NCBI GenBank assembly: GCA_009691415.1
Contig: SICP01000006.1
Location: 1-57,878 of the forward strand
From: Candidatus Margulisiibacteriota bacterium
GTDB lineage: Bacteria; Margulisbacteria; Marinamargulisbacteria; SXXA01; SICP01
Direction: 5' to 3'
DNA length: 57,878 nucleotides
Made by a program: the position numbers and the translations under genes. A model generated the notes under the pieces. It was not told the DNA's origin. It ran no database searches and worked only from the letters and a program-made list of their open reading frames with translations. Below, piece by piece: positions 15,740 to 25,320 of this stretch (within the stretch, counting starts at the first letter, position 1; every line of letters starts with the position of its first letter).

Positions 15740-17065
15740 CTACCGCGTCTCATCCAACCCAACCACAATTTCCTGCTCTCTCAAAATCTCCAAGAAATTC
15801 GGAAACGAGGTATTAATACACTCGCAATCCAAAATAGTCGCATCCACTTTCCCAGCTAATGCCGCAATAATCCCAGACATCGCTAACCGGTGATCCCCTT
15901 TACTATGAAGCGAAAAATCCAACGGCCGTCTCACCCCAGTCAAATCAAACCCATCTTCCAATTCAACAATATTTCCCCCAATCGACATGGCCAAATCGAT
16001 AATGCCATGAATCCGATCGGACTCTTTTACTCTCAGTTCTTTCGCCCCTCTCACAACCAAAGTCCCAGTCGCAAAAAGTCCGGCTACAGCAAGAATTGGA
16101 ATTTCATCAATAATAAAAGGAATAACATTTTCAGGGACAGTGATGTTGTGAAGCCTTGAGGTTTTGATGCGAATATCACCATAAGGTTCGAGCGTATTGT
16201 TTTTTGTGGGGGTAACCGTGATGTTTCCGCCCATTTCTTTAAGAATATCGATGAGTGTCGCGCGGGTTGGATTAAGTCCAATGCCCGTAAGTGTAAGATC
16301 TGTATTAGGAACCAAAAGTGCCAGAACAATAAAAAAAGCGGCGGATGAAAAATCGGACGGAATCCAAAGTGGCTCCGTGGAAGGAGGGGTTAGTTTTTGT
16401 GGAGGTTGCATCGTCGTCCCATCTATAGAAACGCCATACGCTTTCATCATGCGTTCGGTGTGATCACGGGACTGGCTGGGTTCTGTGACGGTGACCGGGC
16501 CATTGGCGTAGAGGCCGGCCAAGAGAACAGCAGATTTCACTTGGGCACTGGCTACGGGAGAGTGGTAGTGGATAGCATCTAGCGGTGTTTTCCCTTGGAT
16601 TTTTAGAGGAGGATAGGTGTCTGTTGTGCCAGAGCCCGTAAGTGTTGCACCCATTTGCGAGAGCGGATCAACGATGCGCTTCATCGGGCGTTTTTGTATG
16701 GAGTGGTCACCTGTAATTTCTGTTGCAAAAGACTGTCCCGCTAAGACACCTGAAATAAGCCGAATACCCGTGCCAGAATTGCCGACGTCTAGTGTTTCTG
16801 CCGGGCTTTTTAAGCCGTGGAGACCGACTCCATTTATAGTCATTTCTTGTGCATCTGGGTCAGTGTGTATCGTGACGCCTAATGCTTGAAAAATACGAAT
16901 CGTATTAACGCAATCTTCGGAAAACAAAACATTTTTAAACGTGCTACTACCATCTGCTAACGAACCAAAAATAACAGAACGATGAGAGATAGATTTATCG
17001 CCTGGTATGCTAGAAATCACAGGTTGTAAGTGAGCCGATTGTGCGGGAATATGAATGATGTTCAT
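15740..17065 (-). CDS. aroA: 3-phosphoshikimate 1-carboxyvinyltransferase (EPSP synthase) AroA
   Basis: Transfers enolpyruvyl from PEP to shikimate-3-phosphate in chorismate synthesis. Diagnostic blocks: IPGDKSISHRSVIFGSLADG near the N-terminus, LDVGNSGTGIRLISGVL, SQSRDHTERMM and ELRVKESDRI. About 441 residues, normal length. The start is set to ATG 17065 because family similarity begins there; the frame remains open to a TTG at 17104. It is divergent from accB and convergent with the membrane protein 15062-15712. No other shikimate gene is nearby. Confidence 0.96.
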   Translation of the reverse strand: MNIIHIPAQSAHLQPVISSIPGDKSISHRSVIFGSLADGSSTFKNVLFSEDCVNTIRIFQALGVTIHTDPDAQEMTINGVGLHGLKSPAETLDVGNSGTGIRLISGVLAGQSFATEITGDHSIQKRPMKRIVDPLSQMGATLTGSGTTDTYPPLKIQGKTPLDAIHYHSPVASAQVKSAVLLAGLYANGPVTVTEPSQSRDHTERMMKAYGVSIDGTTMQPPQKLTPPSTEPLWIPSDFSSAAFFIVLALLVPNTDLTLTGIGLNPTRATLIDILKEMGGNITVTPTKNNTLEPYGDIRIKTSRLHNITVPENVIPFIIDEIPILAVAGLFATGTLVVRGAKELRVKESDRIHGIIDLAMSIGGNIVELEDGFDLTGVRRPLDFSLHSKGDHRLAMSGIIAALAGKVDATILDCECINTSFPNFLEILREQEIVVGLDETR

Positions 17066-17168
17066 CGTAGGTTTATGGTAGCAGTTCTTTACTTTTTGTG
17101 ACAAGTTAGTCTATGATTGCACATCATTATTTTGCGTGATTTTCTCTTAAAAACAAAAAGGATTTTGT

Positions 17169-17624
17169 ATGGACTTAAAAGAAATTAAGCGTTTGGTTCA
17201 ACTTGTTGAAGAAGCCAATATTTCCCATTTATCGATTGATTCTGATGGCACTAAGATTGAAATTAAAAAAGAATTAGGGCATGCGCCATTTCCACATCAG
17301 TACCAAACGCATGCGATTCATCATGCACCTGTAGCACCTGCACTGGCACCGGTTGAAGCGGAGCCTGTGGATAGCAATGCACATCTTACGCCGATAAAAG
17401 CACAAATGGTAGGCACATTTTATGGCTCTCCAAGTCCTGATGCACCCCAATATGTAAAAGTGGGAGATCGGATTAAAGAAGGGCAGGTAATTTGTATTAT
17501 TGAGGCGATGAAACTCTTTAATGAAATTGAAGCCGATCAATCGGGTGTTGTTGAAAAAATATGTGTGAGTTCTGGGAATGCAGTTGAATTTGGCCAACCG
17601 ATGTTTTTGGTTCGCCCTGAGTAA
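17169..17624 (+). CDS. accB: Biotin carboxyl carrier protein of acetyl-CoA carboxylase
   Basis: Carries biotin for the carboxylation of acetyl-CoA, the first step of fatty-acid synthesis. The N-terminus MDLKEIKRLVQLVEEANISHL is typical, a Pro/Ala/His-rich linker follows (about residues 40-75), and the biotinyl domain contains CIIEAMKLFNEIEAD, in which Lys of EAMKL is biotinylated. 151 residues. accC is not adjacent, unlike in many genomes; recJ follows with no gap (TAA then ATG). RBS AAAAAGGA upstream of ATG 17169. Confidence 0.95.
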   Translation: MDLKEIKRLVQLVEEANISHLSIDSDGTKIEIKKELGHAPFPHQYQTHAIHHAPVAPALAPVEAEPVDSNAHLTPIKAQMVGTFYGSPSPDAPQYVKVGDRIKEGQVICIIEAMKLFNEIEADQSGVVEKICVSSGNAVEFGQPMFLVRPE

Positions 17625-19325
17625 ATGGAACTTCGCCAAAAACGTTGGCATTTGTATCCGTCTCAATCTGCTTTATCTGAAAAAATAAGTCATCATTTAA
17701 CGCTTGATCCTGTGATTGCCCAATTGTTATTGAATCGGGGCATTCGGTCTTTGGATCAAGCGACCTCGTTTTTGCAGCCTGAAAGTTTAGGCAGTCCCAA
17801 CTTTCCTGAAGACGTATTAATTGCAGCCTCTAAATTGGTACAAGAGGCGATTGAAAACCAGATTTTAATTTTTGTCTATGGGGATTACGACGTAGATGGC
17901 ATGACATCGACTGCGATTATGACTTCGATGCTTCGAACATTGGGCGCACGTGTTCATTTTATGATTCCGAATCGGTTTTTAGATGGCTACGGCTTGTCCA
18001 AACGGGCGCTAGAAATGGTGCGTCAAGAAGGTGCCAAGTTACTCATCACATTGGATTGCGGCATTAGTAATGCAAAAGAAATAGACCTGTTAAAAGCCGA
18101 TACAGATTGCAAAGTGTTGATCCTAGATCACCATACCGTGCCAGATCGTCAGCCCAGTGCGGATGCTATTTTAAACCCTAAATTTCTTGCCGAAGACCAC
18201 GCCCTATCAGGACTTTGTACTGCCGGCATTGTGTATAAATTTTGGGAATTTTATTGCCAGTATTTTAAGTTGGATGTGACGCCAGATCGGCATTTGGATT
18301 TGGTGGCATTGGGAACAGTGGCTGATGTCGCGCCGTTAGTACAAGAAAACCGTCGACTCACTTTGCTTGGTTTAACAAGTTTGTCTGCACGAAAACGGGT
18401 GGGCATTAGGGTGTTACTAGAAGTGGCCAAATTTACACACAAGACTGTATCTCCTCGGGATATTGGTTTTACAATCGCACCTCGCCTAAACGCAGCCGGT
18501 CGCTTGGGTGACGCTAAGATTTGTGTGGAATTAATGATGACAGAAGACGAAACGGAAGCGCTTCGACTGGCCACTATGTTGCAACAATTAAACGAAGATC
18601 GCCGATTTTATTGCGACCAATTATTAACAGAAGCCCTACAACAAGCCGAGCAAATTCCGGGGCTTGCAGACCATCGCGTCATTGTTTTACATGCCGAAGG
18701 GTGGCATCCTGGAATTATTGGCATTATCGCGTCTCGCATTGTTGAAACCTATTCGCGTCCGGCTGTGATTATTTCGGTTGAAGACGGCCTTGCACGTGGG
18801 TCTGCAAGAAGTATTGGCGACGTGAATATTTATGAAATCTTGAAAGAATGCCAGCCATTTTTTTCATCCTTTGGTGGCCATAAAGCGGCGGCCGGATTTA
18901 GCCTCACCCCTGATAAAATAGAAGCCTTCAAAGCACATCTTATTTCGGTGGCTGCCGAGAAAGTCTCTCAAGCAGATTTAATGCCCGTTTTAGATTTGGA
19001 ATGTGAGCTAGATCCAAAACAGTTAACGCTTTCACTCGCAACATCATTACAAACTCTAGAGCCTTATGGCGCAGAAAACCCGGTACCTCTTTTTTATACC
19101 CAATCTCTAAAGGCCATTGATTTTAAGACAGTAGGTAACGGAAAACACTTGAAAGTAACATTCACGGACGAAGCTAGATCCGTAGTAATAGATGCCATTG
19201 GTTTTGGGCTTCATGATAAGTTGCAATTGTTATATAACCCGCAAGTAGAGCTGGCTTTTTCGCTCGAAATTAATACGTGGCTTGGTCGGGAAAGCCCACA
19301 ACTTGTGTTGGTGGATATTAAATGA
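17625..19325 (+). CDS. recJ: Single-stranded-DNA-specific exonuclease RecJ
   Basis: 5'-3' ssDNA exonuclease for recombination and mismatch repair. DHH-family motifs are visible: VYGDYDVDGMTSTAIM (about residues 84-99), LITLDCGISN, LILDHHTVPD, LVALGTVADVAPL; the DHHA1 domain has ARGSARSIGDVNIYE and FGGHKAAAGFSL, and a C-terminal OB fold follows. 566 residues, normal. It starts on the base after the accB stop and its stop overlaps the next gene's start (ATGA). Confidence 0.96.
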   Translation: MELRQKRWHLYPSQSALSEKISHHLTLDPVIAQLLLNRGIRSLDQATSFLQPESLGSPNFPEDVLIAASKLVQEAIENQILIFVYGDYDVDGMTSTAIMTSMLRTLGARVHFMIPNRFLDGYGLSKRALEMVRQEGAKLLITLDCGISNAKEIDLLKADTDCKVLILDHHTVPDRQPSADAILNPKFLAEDHALSGLCTAGIVYKFWEFYCQYFKLDVTPDRHLDLVALGTVADVAPLVQENRRLTLLGLTSLSARKRVGIRVLLEVAKFTHKTVSPRDIGFTIAPRLNAAGRLGDAKICVELMMTEDETEALRLATMLQQLNEDRRFYCDQLLTEALQQAEQIPGLADHRVIVLHAEGWHPGIIGIIASRIVETYSRPAVIISVEDGLARGSARSIGDVNIYEILKECQPFFSSFGGHKAAAGFSLTPDKIEAFKAHLISVAAEKVSQADLMPVLDLECELDPKQLTLSLATSLQTLEPYGAENPVPLFYTQSLKAIDFKTVGNGKHLKVTFTDEARSVVIDAIGFGLHDKLQLLYNPQVELAFSLEINTWLGRESPQLVLVDIK

Positions 19326-21514
19326 CCCTTGAACAGTCTACAGAAGGCAGTCTCGCCTCTCTAATTGAAAAATGTACGGTGTATCTTTCTCCAGAAGATC
19401 TCAAAACGATTGAACGTGCTTATGTTTTTGCAGAAGTCGCACATCAAGATCAGTCACGACATTCGGGAATTCCATATATTACGCATCCCGTACTTGTCGC
19501 GAGTATTTTGGCGGAATTACGGCAAGATGTTGCCACGATTTGTGCAGGTCTTTTGCACGATACGATAGAAGATACGGTTGTCGACCAAAAGGGGCTCACC
19601 AAAGAATTTGGTGCCGATGTATGCCAATTGGTCAGTGGGGTAACCAAGCTAGGAAAAATTTATTTTGGGTCTAAAGAAGAACAACAGGCTGAGAATTTTC
19701 GCAAGCTTTTTCTCGCAATGGCCAACGATGTGCGCGTCGTTATTATTAAATTAGCAGATCGTTTACATAATATGCGAACGTTAAAATCTTTACCGCAACA
19801 CAAGCAGGAACGCATTGCAATTGAGACGCGCGAAATTTTTGCGCCTCTGGCACATCGCATGGGAATTTGGTCATTAAAGTGGGAGCTAGAAGACCTCTGT
19901 TTCTTCTATTTAGAGCCCAACGAATTTCAAGAAATCAAACGCCTCGTTGCCTCACATCGAAGTACACGCGAGCAATATTTACTGGGCTTCATCAACCATA
20001 TGCAGACCTTATGCGATGACCTGAAAATCCCAGTTAAAATTTCCGGGCGTCCCAAACACTTTTACAGTATTTATCAAAAACTTAAGAAACAGCATATTGC
20101 CTTCGAAGATCTGTATGACACGCTGGGCGTTCGTATCATGGTCAATACCGTGGGTGATTGTTATCAAGTGCTCGGCATTATTCACTCAGCATATAAGCCC
20201 ATTAGCGGACGCATTAAGGATTATATTGCAGTACCTAAATCCAACATGTATCAATCTCTGCATACGACCGTGATTGGGCCTGAAGGCAACCCTGTTGAGG
20301 CACAGATACGGACAATGGAGATGCATCAAGTTGCAGAGAATGGTATCGCAGCGCATTGGCAGTACAAAGGAGGTGCCCCGCAACGGGGTAAACAACAAGG
20401 TGATTTTTCATGGCTTAGAGAAATTATCGATTTACAACAAGACGTCAAAGCCCCGCGTGATTTTTTACAAGAATTAAAATTAGATTTATTTATTGATGAG
20501 GTATTCGTCTTTACGCCACTCGGGGATTTGTACACGCTGCCCAAAGGCGCTACTCCGATTGATTTTGCCTATCGTATTCACACAGAAGTAGGACATTGTT
20601 GCGTTGGTGCCAAAATAAATGGTGCCATCACGACGTTGGATCAGGTATTGCGAAGCGGAGATAGAGTAGAAATTTTAACCACCAAGCAAGGCCATCCCAA
20701 ATTAGATTGGCTAGATTTTGCAAAAACATCCCAGTCTAAAAATCGTATTAAGCAATGGTTTCGGCGTCAAGCCACCACAGAAAATTTACAACTAGGTCGC
20801 AAAAAACTTGAGAAAGCATTGATTCTTGCAGGCTATTCTCCCAAAGAAACACTTACTGCTAATTATCTAGACAAATTAAAATCTCATTTTGCAATAGAGC
20901 GTTATGAAGACCTCTTCTTACATATTGCGCATGGTGATGTCCAAGCGCGTGAAGTCATCACATTCTTAAACAAATTACGTCATCCAGAAGGTGAATCGTC
21001 TGCACTGAAACATGATATTCCGCTTAGTTCAAAATCAAGTAAATCTGATTCGGATGACTTGGGTATTCGGGTCTTGGGTGAAGAACATATTAGCGTACGC
21101 ATTGCAAAATGCTGTCATCCTCTTCCTGGTGACGACATTATGGGCTTTATCACACTAGGATCAGGCATTTCAGTCCATCGCAAAGATTGTCGGCATATGC
21201 GTTACAGCATTGATGAGACCACCAAATCGCGTATTATCGAAGTCTCTTGGGATCCCAGAAAGAAAATACTCTATCCTGTTACATTGTCTGTAGAAGGGTT
21301 TGACCGAACCGGGATTTTGCAAGATATCTTGCAAAAAATTGCAGACCGCAAAGCAGCCATTCGCAAAGTAGAAACCGCTTTATCTCCAAACGGAGGCGGC
21401 ATGAGTGCCACGATCGTATTAGACATTCCGGATCTCGCCTATCTAAAGCGTATAATGACCGCTCTAAACAGTATTTCAGATGTCATTTCTGTAAGACGGG
21501 TGAATCATGATTAA
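19322..21514 (+). CDS. rel: Bifunctional (p)ppGpp synthetase/hydrolase (Rel/SpoT family)
   Basis: Makes and degrades the alarmone (p)ppGpp. Domains in order: HD hydrolase (ITHPVLVASILAEL, GLLHDTIEDT, about residues 55-95) with intact HD motif, nucleotidyltransferase synthetase (RPKHFYSIYQKLKKQ, YDTLGVRIMVN, YQSLHTTVIGP, AENGIAAHWQYK), TGS (VFTPLGDLYTLPKGATPIDFA), a helical and zinc-finger-type region (IAKCCHPLPGDDIMGF) and a C-terminal ACT domain. 730 residues, typical of long RSH proteins. It overlaps recJ by 4 bases and rdgB by 8. With intact HD and synthetase motifs it is probably the sole long RSH enzyme. Confidence 0.95.
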   Translation: MTLEQSTEGSLASLIEKCTVYLSPEDLKTIERAYVFAEVAHQDQSRHSGIPYITHPVLVASILAELRQDVATICAGLLHDTIEDTVVDQKGLTKEFGADVCQLVSGVTKLGKIYFGSKEEQQAENFRKLFLAMANDVRVVIIKLADRLHNMRTLKSLPQHKQERIAIETREIFAPLAHRMGIWSLKWELEDLCFFYLEPNEFQEIKRLVASHRSTREQYLLGFINHMQTLCDDLKIPVKISGRPKHFYSIYQKLKKQHIAFEDLYDTLGVRIMVNTVGDCYQVLGIIHSAYKPISGRIKDYIAVPKSNMYQSLHTTVIGPEGNPVEAQIRTMEMHQVAENGIAAHWQYKGGAPQRGKQQGDFSWLREIIDLQQDVKAPRDFLQELKLDLFIDEVFVFTPLGDLYTLPKGATPIDFAYRIHTEVGHCCVGAKINGAITTLDQVLRSGDRVEILTTKQGHPKLDWLDFAKTSQSKNRIKQWFRRQATTENLQLGRKKLEKALILAGYSPKETLTANYLDKLKSHFAIERYEDLFLHIAHGDVQAREVITFLNKLRHPEGESSALKHDIPLSSKSSKSDSDDLGIRVLGEEHISVRIAKCCHPLPGDDIMGFITLGSGISVHRKDCRHMRYSIDETTKSRIIEVSWDPRKKILYPVTLSVEGFDRTGILQDILQKIADRKAAIRKVETALSPNGGGMSATIVLDIPDLAYLKRIMTALNSISDVISVRRVNHD

Positions 21515-22109
21515 AGTGGCAGTCGCTTCCGGAAATGCAGGAAAAATAAAAGAAATTATGGCCCTGGTTTCAAGTGATCTACGCACAGCCTGTTCAATCC
21601 AAGACGTATTGGGAACTTTCCCAGAAGTTATTGAAGATGGCAACACATTTATCGAAAATGCCATAAAAAAAGTAGCCGATCTTCCAACGCTTCCAAACGT
21701 GATCTATCTATCAGACGATTCCGGTCTTTCGGTTGATGCCTTAGACGGGCGACCAGGTATTTATTCAGCCCGTTATGGTGGCGGAAACTTAACAAATGCC
21801 GAACAATGCGACTTACTATTAAAAGAATTAGGAACGGCACAAAACCGAAACGCACATTACACCTGTGCGATTGCCATTAAATTTCCTTCAGGGCAGGTTG
21901 AAGTTGCAGAAGGCCATTGGCATGGTCAAATCGGATATGTCTTAAAAGGTACAAAAGGGTTCGGCTATGACCCTATTTTTATTCCAGCCGGACTAGAAAT
22001 TACAGCCGCAGAATTGGACCCAGAAGAAAAGAACAAAATTAGTCATCGGCACCACGCCCTCTCAGCCGCCAAAGAGATGATCTTGCGCTTTTGTACGGAA
22101 TCAGTATAA
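21507..22109 (+). CDS. rdgB: XTP/dITP diphosphatase (RdgB/HAM1)
   Basis: Hydrolyses non-canonical purine nucleoside triphosphates. Signature: VAVASGNAGKIKEI at the N-terminus, FIENAIKKV, YLSDDSGLSVDALDGRPGIYSARYGG and GFGYDPIFIP. 200 residues. It overlaps rel by 8 bases and is the last gene before tRNA-Pro. Confidence 0.95.
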   Translation: MIKVAVASGNAGKIKEIMALVSSDLRTACSIQDVLGTFPEVIEDGNTFIENAIKKVADLPTLPNVIYLSDDSGLSVDALDGRPGIYSARYGGGNLTNAEQCDLLLKELGTAQNRNAHYTCAIAIKFPSGQVEVAEGHWHGQIGYVLKGTKGFGYDPIFIPAGLEITAAELDPEEKNKISHRHHALSAAKEMILRFCTESV

Positions 22110-22129
22110 ACTAAGTCCTTCTTTTATGT

Positions 22130-22206
22130 CGGGGCGTAGCGCAGCCTGGTAGCGCACCAGTTTTGGGAACTGGGGGTCGGAGGTTCAAGTCCTCTCGCCC
22201 CGACCA
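22130..22206 (+). tRNA. tRNA-Pro (anticodon TGG)
   Basis: A 77-base cloverleaf with encoded CCA. The acceptor stem CGGGGCG pairs with CGCCCCG, the D-arm is GCGCAGCCTGGTAGCGC, the anticodon stem-loop is CCAGT-TTTGGGA-ACTGG with TGG at positions 34-36, and the T-arm contains GGTTCAAGTCC. The C1-G72 pair and A73 fit bacterial proline tRNAs. Confidence 0.97.
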
Positions 22207-22273
22207 TTTAATTTAATTTTAGAAACATTAGTTTAAGATCTGTTTGCTATTAAGATAAAGAAAAACTTGGGTA

Positions 22274-23219
22274 TTATTCATTTTTTTCGAGATTACCTGC
22301 ATAAATCAAATAGCTTTCTTGCACGCTAGGGTTGTATTTCTGGTACCAGTCTAGATTCTTGATCAAATTTTTCGAAACTGTTTCTGAAGATTTGATTTCA
22401 ATAGGCAGTAGACGCGTTCCTTCCTCCATTAACAAATCAATTTCATGATTATTGTTTTCACCAAAAAAATGAAAATCTGGGCTGACTCGCCTGATTATAA
22501 TGGTGCTTCAAAAGATCTACTACGACAAACGATTCAAAAATATTCCCCTTCAAAGAGTGATTATGGAGTTGCTCAGCTGAAGTAATACCAAGTAAATAAC
22601 ACGCCAGTCCTGAATCAAGAAAATGCAGTTTCGGAGATTTCGTCAGCCGTTTATTGAGATTTAAATGATGGGGATAAAGCCTTGTCAGAATATAACTGGT
22701 TTCTAGAACAGAGAATCATTGTTTTGCCGTAGAAAATGAAATAGCACACTCATTGGATAAGCTTTGTATATTTAATACCTGCCCTGTTCAGCTTGCACAG
22801 GCTCTTAAAAAACGACCAAATGTAAAAAGATTCTTTACATTAATAAGTTCTCTTATATCTCGCTCAAGATAGGTTGACGTATAAAACGCTATTGCCTCGG
22901 TAGGGTTTAGAGATTCTTTATGGATTCCAGATTTTTCCCTAAGGAATTTTCTGGCAATTCCGATGTGGAAAAAGGGAGCGGTGTGAATAAGGCGGTGCGC
23001 CTTGCCAAGGATTGAGAAATTACCTTTGTTTGAATATAGGACAGTAAGGTTGGTGCCCTTTGAATTTCATCAAAAATGGCCCCTCAGTAAATTTTCGTAA
23101 AAAACCCGTTTGTACAGCGTTATTTTACCCGATTGCCTAGGACTTGTTATGGTAACAACAGGATACTGTTCGGCCAATCGTAATAAGCTTGCTTCTATCT
23201 CTTGTTTGATAATATCCAT
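22274..23219 (-). pseudogene. Decayed AAA+ ATPase (DUF4143 family)
   Basis: Reading the minus strand in pieces gives the full outline of the AAA/DUF4143 ATPase family. From ATG 23219: QYPVVTITSPRQSGKITL (Walker A with GKI in place of GKT), then after a deletion GAIFDEIQRAPTLLSYIQ (Walker B region) in another frame, then YLERDIRELINVKNLF, TGQVLNIQSLSNE, KSPKLHFLDSGLACYLLG, FESFVVVDLL, EIDLLMEEG and LLPIEIKSS, ending at a stop at 22274. Frameshifts, stops and at least one deletion of about 35-40 residues separate the blocks. Intact members are often linked with toxin-antitoxin or mobile loci. It lies next to tRNA-Pro, a frequent insertion neighbourhood. Confidence 0.85.
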
Positions 23220-23230
23220 TTGAAGGTAAA

Positions 23231-23258
23231 CTTGCATTATTCTGTACAGAATAGCAAG
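23231..23258. promoter_or_regulatory. Operator-like palindrome upstream of the decayed ATPase
   Basis: A perfect 16-bp palindrome TATTCTGTACAGAATA (23238-23253) extended by CTTGC and GCAAG arms at 23231-23235 and 23254-23258, off by a two-base insert on one side. It sits 11 bases upstream of the ATPase start codon, the usual place for an autoregulatory operator. Confidence 0.45.
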
Positions 23259-23290
23259 TCAACTTATCAATATGTATGAAATAGTGAGGG

Positions 23291-24169
23291 TCACCCTACC
23301 AATATCCGTTCCAACTCCAAATACTTTTCTGATGCTTTTTTCACAATATCCTCTGGCAGTACTGGCCCAGGATAGTGTTTGTTCCATGGTGTGGACTCCA
23401 GATAATCTCTTACGATTTGCTTGTCAAAACTAGGAGGAGAGCTTCCTGGCTGGTATTCAGCTTTCGGCCAGTAGCGCGAGGAATCTGGCGTAAGAACTTC
23501 GTCGATCAGAATAAGTTGATCACCAATGCGTCCGAATTCAAATTTAGTGTCTGCCAAAATAATGCCACGTGTTTCTGCATAGTCTCGTCCTAATGCGTAG
23601 AGGTCTAAACTTATTTTTCTTAAGTTTTCTGAAAGTTCGGCCCCAATGAGGCTTTGCATTTTTTCGAATGAAATATTTTCATCGTGTCCACCATCCATCG
23701 CTTTGTAGGCAGGTGTAAAAATAGGCTCGGGAAGTTTATCTGCCATACGCAAGTTGGCTGGCAGTGCAATTCCGCAGACAGTGCCGGATTGTTGATATTC
23801 TTTCCAACCGGTCCCAATCAGATACCCTCTGACAACACACTCTACTTCGATTAAATCGGTTTTTCTGACAAACATAGACCGCCCATGCAAGATTTCCTTA
23901 TAGGGTTGTGTTTCGGCTGGAAAGTCGTCTACGTTTGTGCTAATTAAATGGTGATCGTAGCGGGGTCCAATTTTATCGAACCAAAATTGAGAAACGCGCG
24001 TAAGAATTTTACCTTTTTCTGGAATACCATTGGGCATAATGACATCAAAAGCGGAGATGCGATCAGAAGCAACAATAAGTAAGTGCTTATCCAAGTCATA
24101 GACATTGCGCACTTTACCCTTTCGGAAAAGTTTGAGAGTGGGTAAATTTATTTCTGTAAGTATATTCAT
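23291..24169 (-). CDS. purC: Phosphoribosylaminoimidazole-succinocarboxamide synthase PurC
   Basis: ATP-dependent condensation of CAIR with aspartate in purine synthesis. Motifs: FRKGKVRNVYDL near the start, ASDRISAFDVIMPNGIPEKG, VVRGYLIGTGWKEYQ, IILADTKFEFGR and LIDEVLTPDSSRYWP. About 292 residues, of the longer (yeast-like) type of the enzyme. The start at 24169 is preceded by AGGAGA with correct spacing; the frame is open to 24196. It lies 11 bases after ribD and is the last gene of the eno-to-purC run. Confidence 0.95.
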   Translation of the reverse strand: MNILTEINLPTLKLFRKGKVRNVYDLDKHLLIVASDRISAFDVIMPNGIPEKGKILTRVSQFWFDKIGPRYDHHLISTNVDDFPAETQPYKEILHGRSMFVRKTDLIEVECVVRGYLIGTGWKEYQQSGTVCGIALPANLRMADKLPEPIFTPAYKAMDGGHDENISFEKMQSLIGAELSENLRKISLDLYALGRDYAETRGIILADTKFEFGRIGDQLILIDEVLTPDSSRYWPKAEYQPGSSPPSFDKQIVRDYLESTPWNKHYPGPVLPEDIVKKASEKYLELERILVG

Positions 24170-24180
24170 ATGTATCTCCT

Positions 24181-25320
24181 TTAATGGGGTAACCACTGTT
24201 TGGGGTGTCTTAAATAGCCGGTGATTTGGATATCAGGGCCTATCCTTTCCATTTGCATATCCCGAATTTCCGAAACATCGGCTAATGTATTAACTCCTTT
24301 TGTAGCAAATACAGATCGGTCATTTTCACCACCAAACAATTTGGGAGCTAAGAAAAAAATCACTTTATCTACAGCATGCTGATCGAGTGCAGAGCTATAC
24401 ACGCCAGGGCCACCTTCTATCAAGATATCTTGTATACCCGCTTCATAACAGTTATGCAGAATATCTGGCCACGTGATTTTTCCTTCAGAATTCACATCAA
24501 ATGGCCAGTGCGTTACGAGTTTTTTTAGAGCCTCTGGAAGGGCCGTTTTTTTGGCGGTTAGCAAAATAATCGTGACGCCAGGATTGGCTTTAAAGAGCGC
24601 CGACGACTCTGGTAATCTTGCTTCTGGATCCAAAATTAAAATGGTGCGTTCTCTTTCTAAATCAGGGCCGTCATCATCTCTACAATTTAAGAGAGGATTA
24701 TCAGCCAAGACTGTTCCAATACCAATTAATAAGGCCTGATTTTCTCTGCGAAGTTGGTGGACTTTTTTCCGAGATTCTACAGATGTAATATATTTGCTTT
24801 GTCCATTTGAAAGTGCGATTTTTCCGTCAATACTCATCCCTGCTTTTAGCGTTACAAAGGGCTGTTTGAGAAGATGCGTTTTAAAAAATCCGGCGTTAAG
24901 TAAAAGGGCTTCTTCTTGAAGAAGACCACTCGCCACTTCTATACCTGCAGCAGAAAAAAATTCTTTGGCCGATTTTTCTCTGACCTTGGGATTGGGATCA
25001 TCGATCGCGTAGACCACTTTCGTGATACCTCTTTCTATAATCCGATTGGCACAAGGCGGTTGTTTTCCCCAATGAGTACAGGGCTCAAGAGTGATATAGA
25101 GCGTAGCCCCTTGCGCAGCAATCCCACAACGATCTAACGCAATAGATTCTGCATGAGGCTCACCCGATTTTTGATGAATCCCTTCGCTAATCACTTTTCC
25201 ATTTTTAACAACAGCAGCCGCTGTCACAGGATTGGGAAGCGTATAGCCTTTTCGGGTTTTAGCCGCTTCGATTAAACGCGCCATCACCATTTTTTCGAAG
25301 GGAGTAAAAACGGTGTTCAT
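24181..25320 (-). CDS. ribD: Bifunctional riboflavin biosynthesis protein RibD (deaminase/reductase)
   Basis: Deaminates and then reduces the pyrimidine intermediate of riboflavin synthesis. N-terminal deaminase domain with zinc ligands HAESIAL and LEPCTHWGKQPPCANRII; C-terminal reductase from about residue 150 (VTLKAGMSIDGKIAL, LIGIGTVLADNPLLNCR, LIEGGPGVYSSAL). 379 residues. It overlaps the upstream pseudokinase gene by 4 bases. No other rib genes follow and no FMN riboswitch is visible, so it is probably co-transcribed with its neighbours. Confidence 0.95.
   Translation of the reverse strand: MNTVFTPFEKMVMARLIEAAKTRKGYTLPNPVTAAAVVKNGKVISEGIHQKSGEPHAESIALDRCGIAAQGATLYITLEPCTHWGKQPPCANRIIERGITKVVYAIDDPNPKVREKSAKEFFSAAGIEVASGLLQEEALLLNAGFFKTHLLKQPFVTLKAGMSIDGKIALSNGQSKYITSVESRKKVHQLRRENQALLIGIGTVLADNPLLNCRDDDGPDLERERTILILDPEARLPESSALFKANPGVTIILLTAKKTALPEALKKLVTHWPFDVNSEGKITWPDILHNCYEAGIQDILIEGGPGVYSSALDQHAVDKVIFFLAPKLFGGENDRSVFATKGVNTLADVSEIRDMQMERIGPDIQITGYLRHPKQWLPH

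Noticed and set aside
17274..17666. 130-codon open frame on the minus strand across accB
   Set aside because: It is fully covered by accB and the recJ start; its composition (His/Arg/Asn-rich) is that of a shadow frame.
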